Of a stretch of DNA of 30,350 nt, positions 7,742-15,164 are shown piece by piece; the stretch's first letter is position 1; each line of letters starts with the position of its first letter. The DNA is from DATAEK01 sp036258055 (GTDB lineage Bacteria > Acidobacteriota > Vicinamibacteria > Vicinamibacterales > 2-12-FULL-66-21). The translations under genes and the position numbers were made by a program. The notes under the pieces were generated by a model. It was not told the DNA's origin. It saw only the letters and a program-made list of their open reading frames with translations, and made no database searches. The stretch covers positions 1-30,350 of the forward strand of contig DATAEK010000344.1 in NCBI GenBank assembly GCA_036258055.1, given 5' to 3'.

Positions 7742-8096
7742 GTGGCTGTCTGATTTATGTAACGCCGTGGCCAGCGGGACCGAACAGGGCTCGCGGGGCC
7801 CTACCCCCCGCTCGCGCAGGCCCCAGGCGCTGCTGACTCACGCCTGCCTACATTTCGACGACAGCCAGCACGGCCGTTGCGTTACTTTGGGCTCGCGGGG
7901 CTACCCCCGAGGCCTGGGGAAGCTCGGGACGCCCGACCTGAAGGTCGCGCCAACGCGGGCGAAACCCTCACTGTCGTATGGAGCACGAGCTGAAACCCTT
8001 TCCGCAGGTGTAAGCTGATGCGCGCGGAGGACGGTTTTTGACTTCTTGCGCTGATGGGTCCGGCATAACCCCTCAGCCCAATCCTAAGTTCCGGAG
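7742..8096. other. 355-bp spacer with a duplicated GC-rich hairpin motif
   Basis: No gene is seen. GGGCTCGCGGGG followed by CTACCCCC occurs twice (7787-7808 with two extra C, and 7889-7908), each able to fold as a GC hairpin. A second pair, GAAACCCT, occurs at about 7960 and 7992. The rest shows nothing I can assign. Confidence 0.5.
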
Positions 8097-9212
8097 CTAG
8101 AGTCTGGGGTTTTTCCGGCTGACCAGCTGTCCCGACGGCAGCGGCGCCCAGTCAGCTCCACGCGGAGGAACGCCCAGTCCCGCGGCGTAGAGTACGGTCT
8201 CGGTCACCCCATCGAGCTTCAGGTCATGCTCGATGAGCGTGTCCGCAAGCCCCATCAGGCAGTAAGGAGCCAGCTCGAGGGACGTCGCCGCCAGGCAGAA
8301 AGTCTGGCAGACGTGTCCCGCCTCGATCAACGCCGCCCGGTAGGCCCGGGAGTACGAGTAGCGCCAGAGCTGACGCGCGAAGACGGCGGTGAAGAACACC
8401 ATGACCGGCGCCTTCGCGAAGTAGCCGCTCGATGGGACGTACGATCTGATTCGCGCATCCGCCACCGGCCCGCCGATCCTGGTCAGTCCGTGACGGCCCG
8501 CGGCGTAGTGGTAGAGGCCGGCGCGGAGGCCCTCGACGTTACGGACAACCACGTAAAGCTCGATGGGGTGCCGCGCGCCTCCGGAGGGCGAGGTTTTCAG
8601 CGGAACGTCGCCGGACGCCGATCGCACCCACTGCTGAACGCCCGCGCTCAGCCCGAGGACAGTGGCCAGATCCTGCAGCGTCACCGGTCGCTTCGAGAAT
8701 CGCCGCCACGTCCGGCGTTGGAGGGCCACGCGTGCGAACTCGCCCGACGCATCGGGACGAGGCAGATCGAGCGTCGCGGCACCGCGGTAGCGCTTCACCG
8801 GCGAGGGCATCGGGAGTTCGCGAGCCCGTTGAACCGTGCGCCTCGTCGACTCTCGAACCGACACGTACTTCACCGTCTTGGTCGCGGTGTGGAAGAAGCC
8901 GGCCTCCGGATTCCAGGGATCCAGGGCGCTCATCGCACGTTCGCGCGGATCGGGTTTCCGATCTGAGCGTTCGAGGAAGGTTCGATCCACGAGCTTCCGG
9001 ATCAGTGGTGACACGAGGGGAGCCGTGACGTTGAGGACGGCGGCTATTTCAGCCGGCGTCCTCCACTCGCTGCAGAAATCCAGGATTCCCGCGATCTCAG
9101 GGGGGATGGTGGCGGTCGTCGCGGTGGCGTAATTGCGTGCGACGAAACGGTCACGCCGCCAGTAGAGAACGAGATGGGGTGACCTGCGAACCCGTGCCTC
9201 CGCAGCTCGCAC
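8097..9212 (-). CDS. SagB-type peptide dehydrogenase (nitroreductase fold) with winged-helix-like N-terminus
   Basis: A 371-aa protein. Residues about 165-365 match the FMN-dependent SagB/ThcOx branch of the nitroreductase superfamily: RRTWRRFSKRPVTLQDLATVLG, then SPSGGARHPIELYVVVRN and GLYHYA, ending LYAAGLGVPPRG. Family members oxidise azoline rings to azoles in ribosomal peptides. Residues about 10-85 (PEIAGILDFCSEWRTPAEIAAVL ... LIRKLVDRTFLER) look like a small winged helix of the PqqD/RRE type, which binds precursor leaders (inference). The gene follows the Lys/Ala-rich small protein by 14 bp. GTG 9212 is the first start after an in-frame TGA; GAGG precedes it closely. No YcaO cyclodehydratase is in the window. 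It resembles the stand-alone proteins annotated as putative peptide maturation dehydrogenases. Confidence 0.82.
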   Translation of the reverse strand: MRAAEARVRRSPHLVLYWRRDRFVARNYATATTATIPPEIAGILDFCSEWRTPAEIAAVLNVTAPLVSPLIRKLVDRTFLERSDRKPDPRERAMSALDPWNPEAGFFHTATKTVKYVSVRESTRRTVQRARELPMPSPVKRYRGAATLDLPRPDASGEFARVALQRRTWRRFSKRPVTLQDLATVLGLSAGVQQWVRSASGDVPLKTSPSGGARHPIELYVVVRNVEGLRAGLYHYAAGRHGLTRIGGPVADARIRSYVPSSGYFAKAPVMVFFTAVFARQLWRYSYSRAYRAALIEAGHVCQTFCLAATSLELAPYCLMGLADTLIEHDLKLDGVTETVLYAAGLGVPPRGADWAPLPSGQLVSRKNPRL

Positions 9213-9226
9213 GCCTCAAACGTCCA

Positions 9227-9541
9227 TCAGTTGTTTGGCGGCGGAGGCGGAATGATCATCGTGTCGCCGCACTCACCGTTCCCGCAAATCTGGTCGATCT
9301 CGGACATCATCCGCGTCAGGATCGTCGCCGTATCCACGCCCTCTTGAACGGCTGCGACGTCCCTCGCCGGCTTCAGACGAACGTGGGCCAGCGCGCGCTC
9401 GAGATCCTTGCGCATCTTCTTCAGGTCAACCCGGTCTTTCTTGGCTGCCGCGGATTTCGCGGCGCGCGTCGCCTTTTTCGCTGATCGCGGCTTCGCGTTA
9501 CGCGCCTTCGCCTTCGTCTTCTTGCTCGCCTTCTTTGCCAC
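9227..9541 (-). CDS. Small Lys/Ala-rich protein with Cys/Pro-rich tail; candidate modified-peptide precursor
   Basis: A 104-aa protein with three zones. Residues 1-36 are Lys/Ala-rich, like a histone H1 tail. Residues 37-85 are a mixed helical segment (MRKDLERALAHVRLKPARDV ... ILTRMMSEIDQI). The last 19 residues are CGNGECGDTMIIPPPPPNN, with Cys86 and Cys91 and five prolines. This leader-plus-short-core layout, immediately before a SagB-type dehydrogenase, suggests a RiPP precursor (inference). GTG 9541 is chosen because AGGAG lies 7 nt upstream; GTG 9547 is too close to it. A good promoter lies about 30 bp upstream. The alternative is a small nucleic-acid-binding protein, given its basic N-terminus. 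I do not recognise a named family. Confidence 0.72.
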   Translation of the reverse strand: MAKKASKKTKAKARNAKPRSAKKATRAAKSAAAKKDRVDLKKMRKDLERALAHVRLKPARDVAAVQEGVDTATILTRMMSEIDQICGNGECGDTMIIPPPPPNN

Positions 9542-9569
9542 TGACACACTCCTCTGCTACAGACGACGA

Positions 9570-9598
9570 AGTCTAGGTCACGGCTGCAACCTGGTCAA
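9570..9598 (-). promoter_or_regulatory. Candidate sigma-70 promoter of the putative precursor/dehydrogenase operon
   Basis: On the minus strand TTGACC (9598-9593) is separated by exactly 17 nt from TAGACT (9575-9570). The predicted start near 9563 gives a leader of about 22 nt carrying the AGGAG site. It lies between the kinase stop and the precursor start, so the cassette has its own promoter. Confidence 0.55.
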
Positions 9599-9628
9599 GG
9601 GCAAGGCTGATGTCTGTCAAAGCTGATG

Positions 9629-12208
9629 TCAGGGCAGACCGAGCTTCTGAATCAGCTGCTGGAAACGTGGTTCACTGCGGAGCGGGTCGAGCCGGGGATC
9701 GACCGCGATGAAGACGATGTCGGGATCGCGGGTGTCAACGGCCTCCTCGAGGAACGTGAGCGCCTGCGAGCGATTGCCCAGCGCAAGATGCACATAACCG
9801 AGATGCTCGGGGGCCAGGCGAATTGAGGACTTCTCCAATTCGGCGATCAGCGTCGCGAGGCCGTCAGTTGCCGCCGACCGATCACCCGCCATGGCCGTGA
9901 GCATCACCAGGTGTGCACGCCAGCCAGGGATCTCGTTCTTGGACAGGCTGAGGGCAAGCTTGGTCTCGGCGATGGCGTCCTCGAAGGCACCACGTGCGGC
10001 ATGGACCCTCGAGAGCAGCAGGTGCGTCCCGGGCCGATCCACGCCGAGCGTGACCGCGTGATTCAGCGCGTCCACTGCGCCCTGATAGTCGCGTTTGTAG
10101 TACAGGACAAGCCCTTTGACCTGCGCCGCATCGATCGAAGACGGATCGAGATTCTCAGCACGTTCGGCCTCAACCAACGCCTGTTCGAAGCGGCGCATCG
10201 CCATGAGATAGCGCGAGTACTGCAGCCGGGCGTACAGGGAACTGCCGTTCAGATCGAGCGCTTTGGAGTAGGCCTCCCCCGCTCCAGCCCAGTCCCAGTC
10301 GTACGCGAATTTCAGATCGGCCAGCGTCGTCTGTGCGTCGCTCGAGTCCGGATCGAGCGTCAGCGCCTTCGTTACGGCCGCCAGCGACAGTGCCCGTGAT
10401 TCGGGATGCGACAAGCGTCCGGTCTGCCCCAGTTGCCGGTAGCTGGCGGCCAGGCCGGCTTGTGCGGGCGCGTACTCAGGGTCGAGCTCCACAGCCCGCT
10501 GAAATGCGTCGTTCGCCACCTGCGCGCGATCGGCCATCATCAGGTTGTAGCGTCCTTCGAAACAGGCGCGCTCCACATCGGCAGTGGTCCGCCGCTGTTG
10601 CGCGCGGTCGAGGCGACCGGCCTCCGCTGGCGAGATCGCCGCCTGCACCGCCCGCGCGATCGAGCGCGTGATCTCCGTCTCGAGTGCCAGTGTGTCCCCC
10701 ATGGCCCGCTCGAAGCTTCTCGACCAGATGACCGAGCCGGAGCCCGCGGCGATTACCCCGACATTCACGCGGACGCGTTCCGGTGTCCCCGATCCGCCGT
10801 TCGAGACCACCACGCTCGACTCTATGAATCCATCCACGTTGAGGCGTTTCGCGAGCGCGGCGAGGTCGAGACCACTCGCTTTGGCGTCGGCGACCGATGA
10901 CCGCGGCGTAATCTGCAGTGCCTCGATCTGTCCCAGTGTGGACGTGAGCTGATCGGTCAGACCCGCCGCCAGGTAAGGCGGCGTCGTCGGGCTGGAGAGA
11001 TCGGTCATCGGCAGGACGGCCATGCGATGCAGTGCAGGCGTCGCTCCCCCGAATCGCGACACCGCCGACCAGACGATGAGCGCGAGAATGACGACGAGAG
11101 ACGAAGCCGCCACGATCCAGAACGGACGCAGCTGCGCCTTCGGCGGCGTGACCGGCGTTGGTTCCGTTCTGCCGCGCTGGAATCCTTCCGCCGCGTCGCC
11201 GAGGGCGGCCTCCATTTCTCCCGCGCTGCCGAATCGTGCCGACGGCTCGGGATCCACCGCGCGCTCGACGACCTGTACGAACGACGCAGCCAAATCGGCG
11301 CGCAGATCGCGCATGCGGCGCCGCCTGGCGGTCCCGTGCGCCTTCGAGAGCTGCTCCATGCTTCCGGCGGTCACGGGGAATTCGCCCGTGGCCAGATAGA
11401 AGAGCAGCACGCCGAGACTGTACAGATCGGAGGATGGTGAGGCGGGCTGCCGGCGGAAGATCTCCGGCGCCAGATAGAGCGGTGTCCCGACGAGCCGTGC
11501 GGTCCCGACGTCGCTCCGAAGCTCCTCGCCGGTCCCGAAATCCATGAGGACGATACGGCCGCCCTCTTCACGCACGACGTTCTGCGCCTTCACGTCGCGG
11601 TGCAGCAGTCCGGCTCCATGCACCGCCGCAAGCGCGGCGCAGAGATCCTGACCGATCGCCGAGGCTTCGCGCGCGCCGAATGCGCCGCGCGCCTTCAGAA
11701 TGTGCTCGAGCGACTCCCCTCGCACCAGTTCCATCCAGAGGCCGACACGATCGTCGTGGCGCTCGGCGCCGTAGACCTGCACGACGTGCGGATGCCGCAC
11801 CCGCGCGAGACGCCTCGCTTCCTGGAGAATGCGCGCGTGTGCGTCGTTGGCTCCCGTCTCCTCGGGCAGGAGCAGCTTGAGTGCGACCTCGCGATGCAGC
11901 TCGGTGTCCCAGGCGCGGAACACCTCGGATGACATCCCCTGCCCGATTCGCTCGAGGAGCACGAGCCGCCCCCAGCGCGGACCCGGGGGAACGTTTTCCT
12001 CGTCGTCGACTGCCGCTGGGAGTCCGTCGGCCTCAGGGGGAATGCTGCGGTAGAGCGCCGAGATGTTCTCGACGAGACGCAGATGCCGGACTATCCGCCG
12101 GTCGCGGCCCTCGACGGTGTCCGCTTCGACGCGGGCCCAATCCACGCGTTCGCCGTCGGCGACCGATTCAGCCACGCGGGCGAGCGCGCCCTGACGATCA
12201 CCGTTCAA
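9629..12208 (-). CDS. Transmembrane Ser/Thr protein kinase with TPR sensor domain
   Basis: An 859-aa eukaryotic-type (Hanks) kinase. Residues about 80-345 carry a complete catalytic set: IGQGMSSEVF glycine loop, Lys111 in VALKLL, HRD 203-205, DFG 223-225 and APE 247-249, so it should be active. One membrane helix lies at about 363-385. The extracytoplasmic part first has a domain with LAVLPMTDLSSPTTPPYLAAGLTDQLTSTLG, typical of adenylate cyclase/kinase-TPR proteins, then TPRs from about 560 to the end. TTG 12208 is the start: GAGGAG sits 7 nt upstream, inside the sigma factor gene, and the genes overlap by 11 bp. Translational coupling to the sigma factor suggests the kinase controls it or responds with it (inference). 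Confidence 0.9.
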   Translation of the reverse strand: MNGDRQGALARVAESVADGERVDWARVEADTVEGRDRRIVRHLRLVENISALYRSIPPEADGLPAAVDDEENVPPGPRWGRLVLLERIGQGMSSEVFRAWDTELHREVALKLLLPEETGANDAHARILQEARRLARVRHPHVVQVYGAERHDDRVGLWMELVRGESLEHILKARGAFGAREASAIGQDLCAALAAVHGAGLLHRDVKAQNVVREEGGRIVLMDFGTGEELRSDVGTARLVGTPLYLAPEIFRRQPASPSSDLYSLGVLLFYLATGEFPVTAGSMEQLSKAHGTARRRRMRDLRADLAASFVQVVERAVDPEPSARFGSAGEMEAALGDAAEGFQRGRTEPTPVTPPKAQLRPFWIVAASSLVVILALIVWSAVSRFGGATPALHRMAVLPMTDLSSPTTPPYLAAGLTDQLTSTLGQIEALQITPRSSVADAKASGLDLAALAKRLNVDGFIESSVVVSNGGSGTPERVRVNVGVIAAGSGSVIWSRSFERAMGDTLALETEITRSIARAVQAAISPAEAGRLDRAQQRRTTADVERACFEGRYNLMMADRAQVANDAFQRAVELDPEYAPAQAGLAASYRQLGQTGRLSHPESRALSLAAVTKALTLDPDSSDAQTTLADLKFAYDWDWAGAGEAYSKALDLNGSSLYARLQYSRYLMAMRRFEQALVEAERAENLDPSSIDAAQVKGLVLYYKRDYQGAVDALNHAVTLGVDRPGTHLLLSRVHAARGAFEDAIAETKLALSLSKNEIPGWRAHLVMLTAMAGDRSAATDGLATLIAELEKSSIRLAPEHLGYVHLALGNRSQALTFLEEAVDTRDPDIVFIAVDPRLDPLRSEPRFQQLIQKLGLP

Positions 12209-12782
12209 TGTCCATCTCCTCGGCCAGCCGGAGCAACGCGCGCGTCACCGCCATGCGGGCGGCGTCAGCACTGGATCGGTTGTGCGCGACGGCGATTTGC
12301 TGGTAGCTCTGCTGCATCTCCACACGCGCGATGATGAGCTCACGCTCCTCGGGCCTGAGACGCTGCAGCGCTGATTCGTAGTTTTCCATCGCCTGCGCAC
12401 CTATCACTTCCTCGAGCGGCGACGCCGCCGCATCCACCGGATGATCCGCATCGTCCAGCCCCTCGGGGGCCGGGTACCGGTTCACACGTCTGACCTCGTC
12501 GCGGACGCGGTTGATCAGCGCCTGACGGAGGTAGGCCTGCAAGGCACCTTCGTGACGCGGCTCGAATGCATCGATCCGGCGCAGGGTCTGCGTGAGCGTT
12601 TCCTGCACGAGATCTTCGGTATCGCGCAGATCGCGCGTCCACTTGGGCAGACGCCCTCTAGCCCAGCGGCGCAGCGGAGACAGATGCCGCCTGAACAGAT
12701 CGTTCAGCGCGTCGTCATCGCCCTGGCGTGCGCGCTTGAGCAGATCGGCGGTCGAGGTGAGGTTTGAGCCAGATCTATCCAC
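12198..12782 (-). CDS. ECF-type RNA polymerase sigma factor (kinase-linked)
   Basis: A 194-aa sigma-70 family protein. Region 2 is visible at about residues 20-90 (LFRRHLSPLRRWARGRLP ... DTEDLVQETLTQTLRRIDAFEPR) and region 4 at about 135-190 (ALQRLRPEERELIIARVEMQQSYQQIAVAHNRSSADAARMAVTRALLRLAEEM), whose helix-turn-helix recognises the -35 element. No anti-sigma factor is next to it; a Ser/Thr kinase overlaps its 3' end. Kinase-linked ECF groups are known, and in Vibrio EcfP phosphorylation activates a sigma factor lacking the acidic DAED patch. Here DTED keeps the acidic residues, so that exact mechanism may not apply. The start is GTG 12782, without a strong ribosome site; a TATGAT box lies about 34 bp upstream. 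Confidence 0.88.
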   Translation of the reverse strand: MDRSGSNLTSTADLLKRARQGDDDALNDLFRRHLSPLRRWARGRLPKWTRDLRDTEDLVQETLTQTLRRIDAFEPRHEGALQAYLRQALINRVRDEVRRVNRYPAPEGLDDADHPVDAAASPLEEVIGAQAMENYESALQRLRPEERELIIARVEMQQSYQQIAVAHNRSSADAARMAVTRALLRLAEEMDIER

Positions 12783-12815
12783 GACTGGCGCGGGAAGAGC
12801 CCGTCATGGTGACAA

Positions 12816-12821
12816 ATCATA
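12816..12821 (-). promoter_or_regulatory. Candidate -10 box (TATGAT) of the sigma/kinase operon
   Basis: TATGAT on the minus strand matches the -10 consensus at five of six bases and would start transcription about 27 nt before GTG 12782. No good -35 hexamer stands at 16-18 nt, so an alternative sigma or activator may be used. Confidence 0.35.
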
Positions 12822-13004
12822 ACCCCTCGCCTCAAGAAACCGCCGTTCTCTGGATAACAACGGTGAAGGAGGGACGAGCGAACGGACGGATCCGATCGCC
12901 GCCGGATCACAGAGATCCGACGAGTTTTTGGCGGGTCAAAACCCGTCCGGCTAGAGGCCGAACGCTACAGGTTCGAGCTGAAACCGCACACGACTGATCC
13001 GCAT

Positions 13005-13024
13005 CGCCCGCCTTCAGGCAGGCG
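13005..13024 (-). terminator. Hairpin just after mreB
   Basis: CGCCTGCC/GGCGGGCG on the minus strand, with loop TGAA and one mismatch, begins 6 bp after the mreB stop codon. There is no T tract downstream, so it is a terminator-like or 3'-end-stabilising hairpin. Confidence 0.45.
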
Positions 13025-13030
13025 CAGAAG

Positions 13031-14047
13031 TCATTCCGTCGTTACCTTTCGCAGCAGCGCGAGGTCCGTCAGCATTTTGCCGGCGCCAAGAACGACGGAG
13101 GTCAGCGGGTTCTCGGCCACCATTACCGGAAGCCCGGTCTCTTCGCGCAGCCGTTTGTCGAGATTGCGGAGCAGCGCACCGCCGCCGGTCAGGACAACGC
13201 CACGATCGAAGATGTCGGCCGAGAGCTCCGGTGGAACGCGTTCGAGCGCGTCGCGGACCGCCTGCACGATGATCCGAATCGGTTCGGCCAGGGCATCGCG
13301 AACTTCAATGTCGGTGATCTGTACCGTCCTCGGCACACCCTCGAGCAAGTGGCGGCCCTTCACTTCCATCGACATCTTCTGATCGAGCGGCGCAGCCGAT
13401 CCGACTTCGCATTTGATCTGTTCGGCCGTGCGCTCGCCGATCAGCATGTTATGCGTGCGCCGCATGTACTGCATGATCGCCTCGTCGAGGGCGTTGCCCG
13501 CGACCCGCAGCGACCGGCCGTACACCGTTCCCGCAAGCGAGATCACCGCGATGTCGGTCGTGCCGCCGCCGATATCGATGATCATGTTGCCCGCAGCCTC
13601 GGTCACGGGTAATCCTGAACCGATTGCGGCGGCCATTGGCTCGTCGACCAGGTGCACTTCGCTCGCCTTGACCCTGAACCCGCTGTCTTTCACGGCCCGC
13701 CGCTCGACCTGCGTGATCTCGGGCGGTACTCCGATCACCAGACGCGGCCGGCGCAACGGGCTACGGCCCTGCACCTTCCGGACGAAGTACATCAGCATCT
13801 TCTCGGCGGCGTCGAAGTCGGCGATCACGCCGTCCTTCATCGGTCGCACGGGCTTGATGTTCGCAGGGGTACGGCCGAGCATTTCGTGCGCCTCGGTTCC
13901 GACGGCTTCGATGGACCCCTTCGCGGTGTTGAACGCGACGATGGAGGGTTCGTTCAGAACGATGCCGCGGCCGCGTGCGAAGACGCAGGTGTTGGCTGTA
14001 CCGAGGTCGATCGCAACGTCGGTCGCGAACGCCGAAAACAGATTCAT
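13031..14047 (-). CDS. mreB: Rod shape-determining protein MreB
   Basis: A 338-aa bacterial actin that forms membrane-bound filaments organising lateral cell-wall synthesis. The actin-fold ATP site is complete: phosphate-1 DVAIDLGTANTCVF (residues 10-23), phosphate-2 MIIDIGGGTTDIAVIS near 155-170, and the adenosine motif VVLTGGGALLRNL near 290. The start MNLFSAF is the usual membrane-anchoring N-terminus, and the length is normal. ATG 14047 is supported by CCGGAG at good spacing; the open frame continues upstream to 14179, but only through a leader that holds a strong hairpin. mreC and mreD are not downstream, which is unusual because they normally form an operon; this may be a second or detached mreB. 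It is divergent from the gluQ-like gene. Confidence 0.95.
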   Translation of the reverse strand: MNLFSAFATDVAIDLGTANTCVFARGRGIVLNEPSIVAFNTAKGSIEAVGTEAHEMLGRTPANIKPVRPMKDGVIADFDAAEKMLMYFVRKVQGRSPLRRPRLVIGVPPEITQVERRAVKDSGFRVKASEVHLVDEPMAAAIGSGLPVTEAAGNMIIDIGGGTTDIAVISLAGTVYGRSLRVAGNALDEAIMQYMRRTHNMLIGERTAEQIKCEVGSAAPLDQKMSMEVKGRHLLEGVPRTVQITDIEVRDALAEPIRIIVQAVRDALERVPPELSADIFDRGVVLTGGGALLRNLDKRLREETGLPVMVAENPLTSVVLGAGKMLTDLALLRKVTTE

Positions 14048-14076
14048 GATGTGGGCTCCGGAGAAACGAGACAGCA

Positions 14077-14102
14077 GGACGGAAGCCTCGAGGCTCCCGT
14101 CC
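14077..14102 (-). promoter_or_regulatory. Leader hairpin 30 nt before mreB
   Basis: The minus strand reads GGACGGGAGCC, loop TCGA, GGCTTCCGTCC: an 11-bp stem with one G-U pair. It lies between the divergent gene and the mreB ribosome site and contains no T tract immediately after, so it is more likely a leader structure than a terminator. Confidence 0.5.
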
Positions 14103-14269
14103 TGCCCTCGTTTTGGAGGAGAGGTGCCGTTGCTGTTTCCTTCTAAGGGCAACACTCGTTCCGCATCGATCCGGCGCATCGAATAACGTATTTGCTGAGG
14201 AATACGCAGGGCTCGCGGTTTTTCGCGTTAATGATGGCCCCAACGCCCGTTACGAATCCGCGGACCGAT

Positions 14270-14275
14270 TACAAT
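14270..14275 (+). promoter_or_regulatory. Candidate -10 box (TACAAT) of the glutamyl-Q synthetase gene
   Basis: TACAAT matches the -10 consensus at five of six bases. Transcription would begin near 14282, only about 10 nt before the proposed TTG start. A -35 element is not obvious. Confidence 0.4.
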
Positions 14276-14292
14276 TCTGCCCCGGTCGTGAT

Positions 14293-15141
14293 TTGATCAC
14301 GCGATTCGCTCCCGCACCGACAGGTCTGCTCCATCTCGGTCACGTGCTCAACGCTGTATTGGTGTGGGAAGCCGCACGCGCCCGCGACGGACAGGTGCTG
14401 TTTCGAATCGAAGACCACGATCGCGAGCGGTCACGACCTGAATTCGAATCCGCAATCCTCGACGATCTGGACTGGCTCGGATTCCAGCCAGACATCTTCC
14501 CCACGGACGCCTTCCGGGCCGGACGATGCGAGGGTCGTCAGAGCGATCGCGAGACCGTGTATCTGGATGCTGTTGGGATTCTTGAACGGAAGGGGCTGAT
14601 CTACGGCTGCGACTGCACGCGCAAGGCGATCGCCGCCGGAAATGACGCGCCCGAGTCCGCGGAGCTGCGCTACAACAATCGATGTCGCGATCGCGGCCTG
14701 CCGCTCGACGAAGCGATCGGCTGGCGCGTGCGCATGGACGACGACGATGAGACCTTCGACGATCTGCGGCTCGGCCGGCAATCCCAGAACCCGGCCGCGC
14801 AGTGCGGCGATCTCCTGATTCGCGATCGAATTGGAAACTGGACCTACCAGTTCGCGGTCACGGTGGACGACTGGCGGCAACACATCGATCTCATCGTGCG
14901 TGGTGTAGACCTGCTCGCGTCAACCGGCCGTCAGATCCGGCTCGCGCGCCTGCTCGGACGCGCAACGCCGCCGGCCTTCCTGCACCATCCGCTGATCATG
15001 AAGTCGCCGACGCAGAAGCTCAGTAAGTCGGACGGCGACACGGGCGTCCGCGATCTGCGAGCGAGGGGATGGACGCCGGCTCGCGTCATCGAGGCAGCGC
15101 TCGCCCTAACGGGATGGCAAATGGTAAATGGCAAATGGTAA
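14293..15141 (+). CDS. gluQ: Glutamyl-Q tRNA(Asp) synthetase
   Basis: A 282-aa class I aminoacyl-tRNA synthetase-like enzyme lacking the anticodon-binding domain. It attaches glutamate to queuosine at position 34 of tRNA(Asp). The catalytic motifs are present: RFAPAPTGLLHLGH (HIGH-type) at the N-terminus and QKLSKSDG (KMSKS-type) near residue 243. The zinc site typical of GluQ-RS is visible: CDC followed by RYNNRC (CxC...YxxxC), near residues 112-137. The start is uncertain; TTG 14293 gives LITRFAPAPTG, at the expected family start, just behind a TACAAT box. The last eight codons, including the stop, lie inside a heptamer repeat array, so the tail WQMVNGKW is repeat-derived. It is divergent from mreB. 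Confidence 0.9.
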   Translation: MITRFAPAPTGLLHLGHVLNAVLVWEAARARDGQVLFRIEDHDRERSRPEFESAILDDLDWLGFQPDIFPTDAFRAGRCEGRQSDRETVYLDAVGILERKGLIYGCDCTRKAIAAGNDAPESAELRYNNRCRDRGLPLDEAIGWRVRMDDDDETFDDLRLGRQSQNPAAQCGDLLIRDRIGNWTYQFAVTVDDWRQHIDLIVRGVDLLASTGRQIRLARLLGRATPPAFLHHPLIMKSPTQKLSKSDGDTGVRDLRARGWTPARVIEAALALTGWQMVNGKW

Positions 15142-15148
15142 ATGGGAA
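15114..15148 (+). repeat. Heptanucleotide tandem array (ATGGYAA x5)
   Basis: Five adjacent heptamers: ATGGCAA, ATGGTAA, ATGGCAA, ATGGTAA, ATGGGAA. The stop codon of the gluQ-like gene falls in the fourth unit. The same unit occurs on the opposite strand at 25123-25199. Confidence 0.9.
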
Positions 15149-15164
15149 GGCCCGCCGTAGGCGG

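Noticed and set aside
8097..9541. Complete azole RiPP cluster with cyclodehydratase and exporter
   Set aside because: No YcaO, E1-like, protease or ABC exporter gene is present in the window; only the precursor-like and dehydrogenase genes are seen.
13031..14179. Extended MreB N-terminus from the upstream start at 14179
   Set aside because: The extension crosses the leader hairpin and lacks homology; MNLFSAF with its own ribosome site at 14047 is the usual MreB start.
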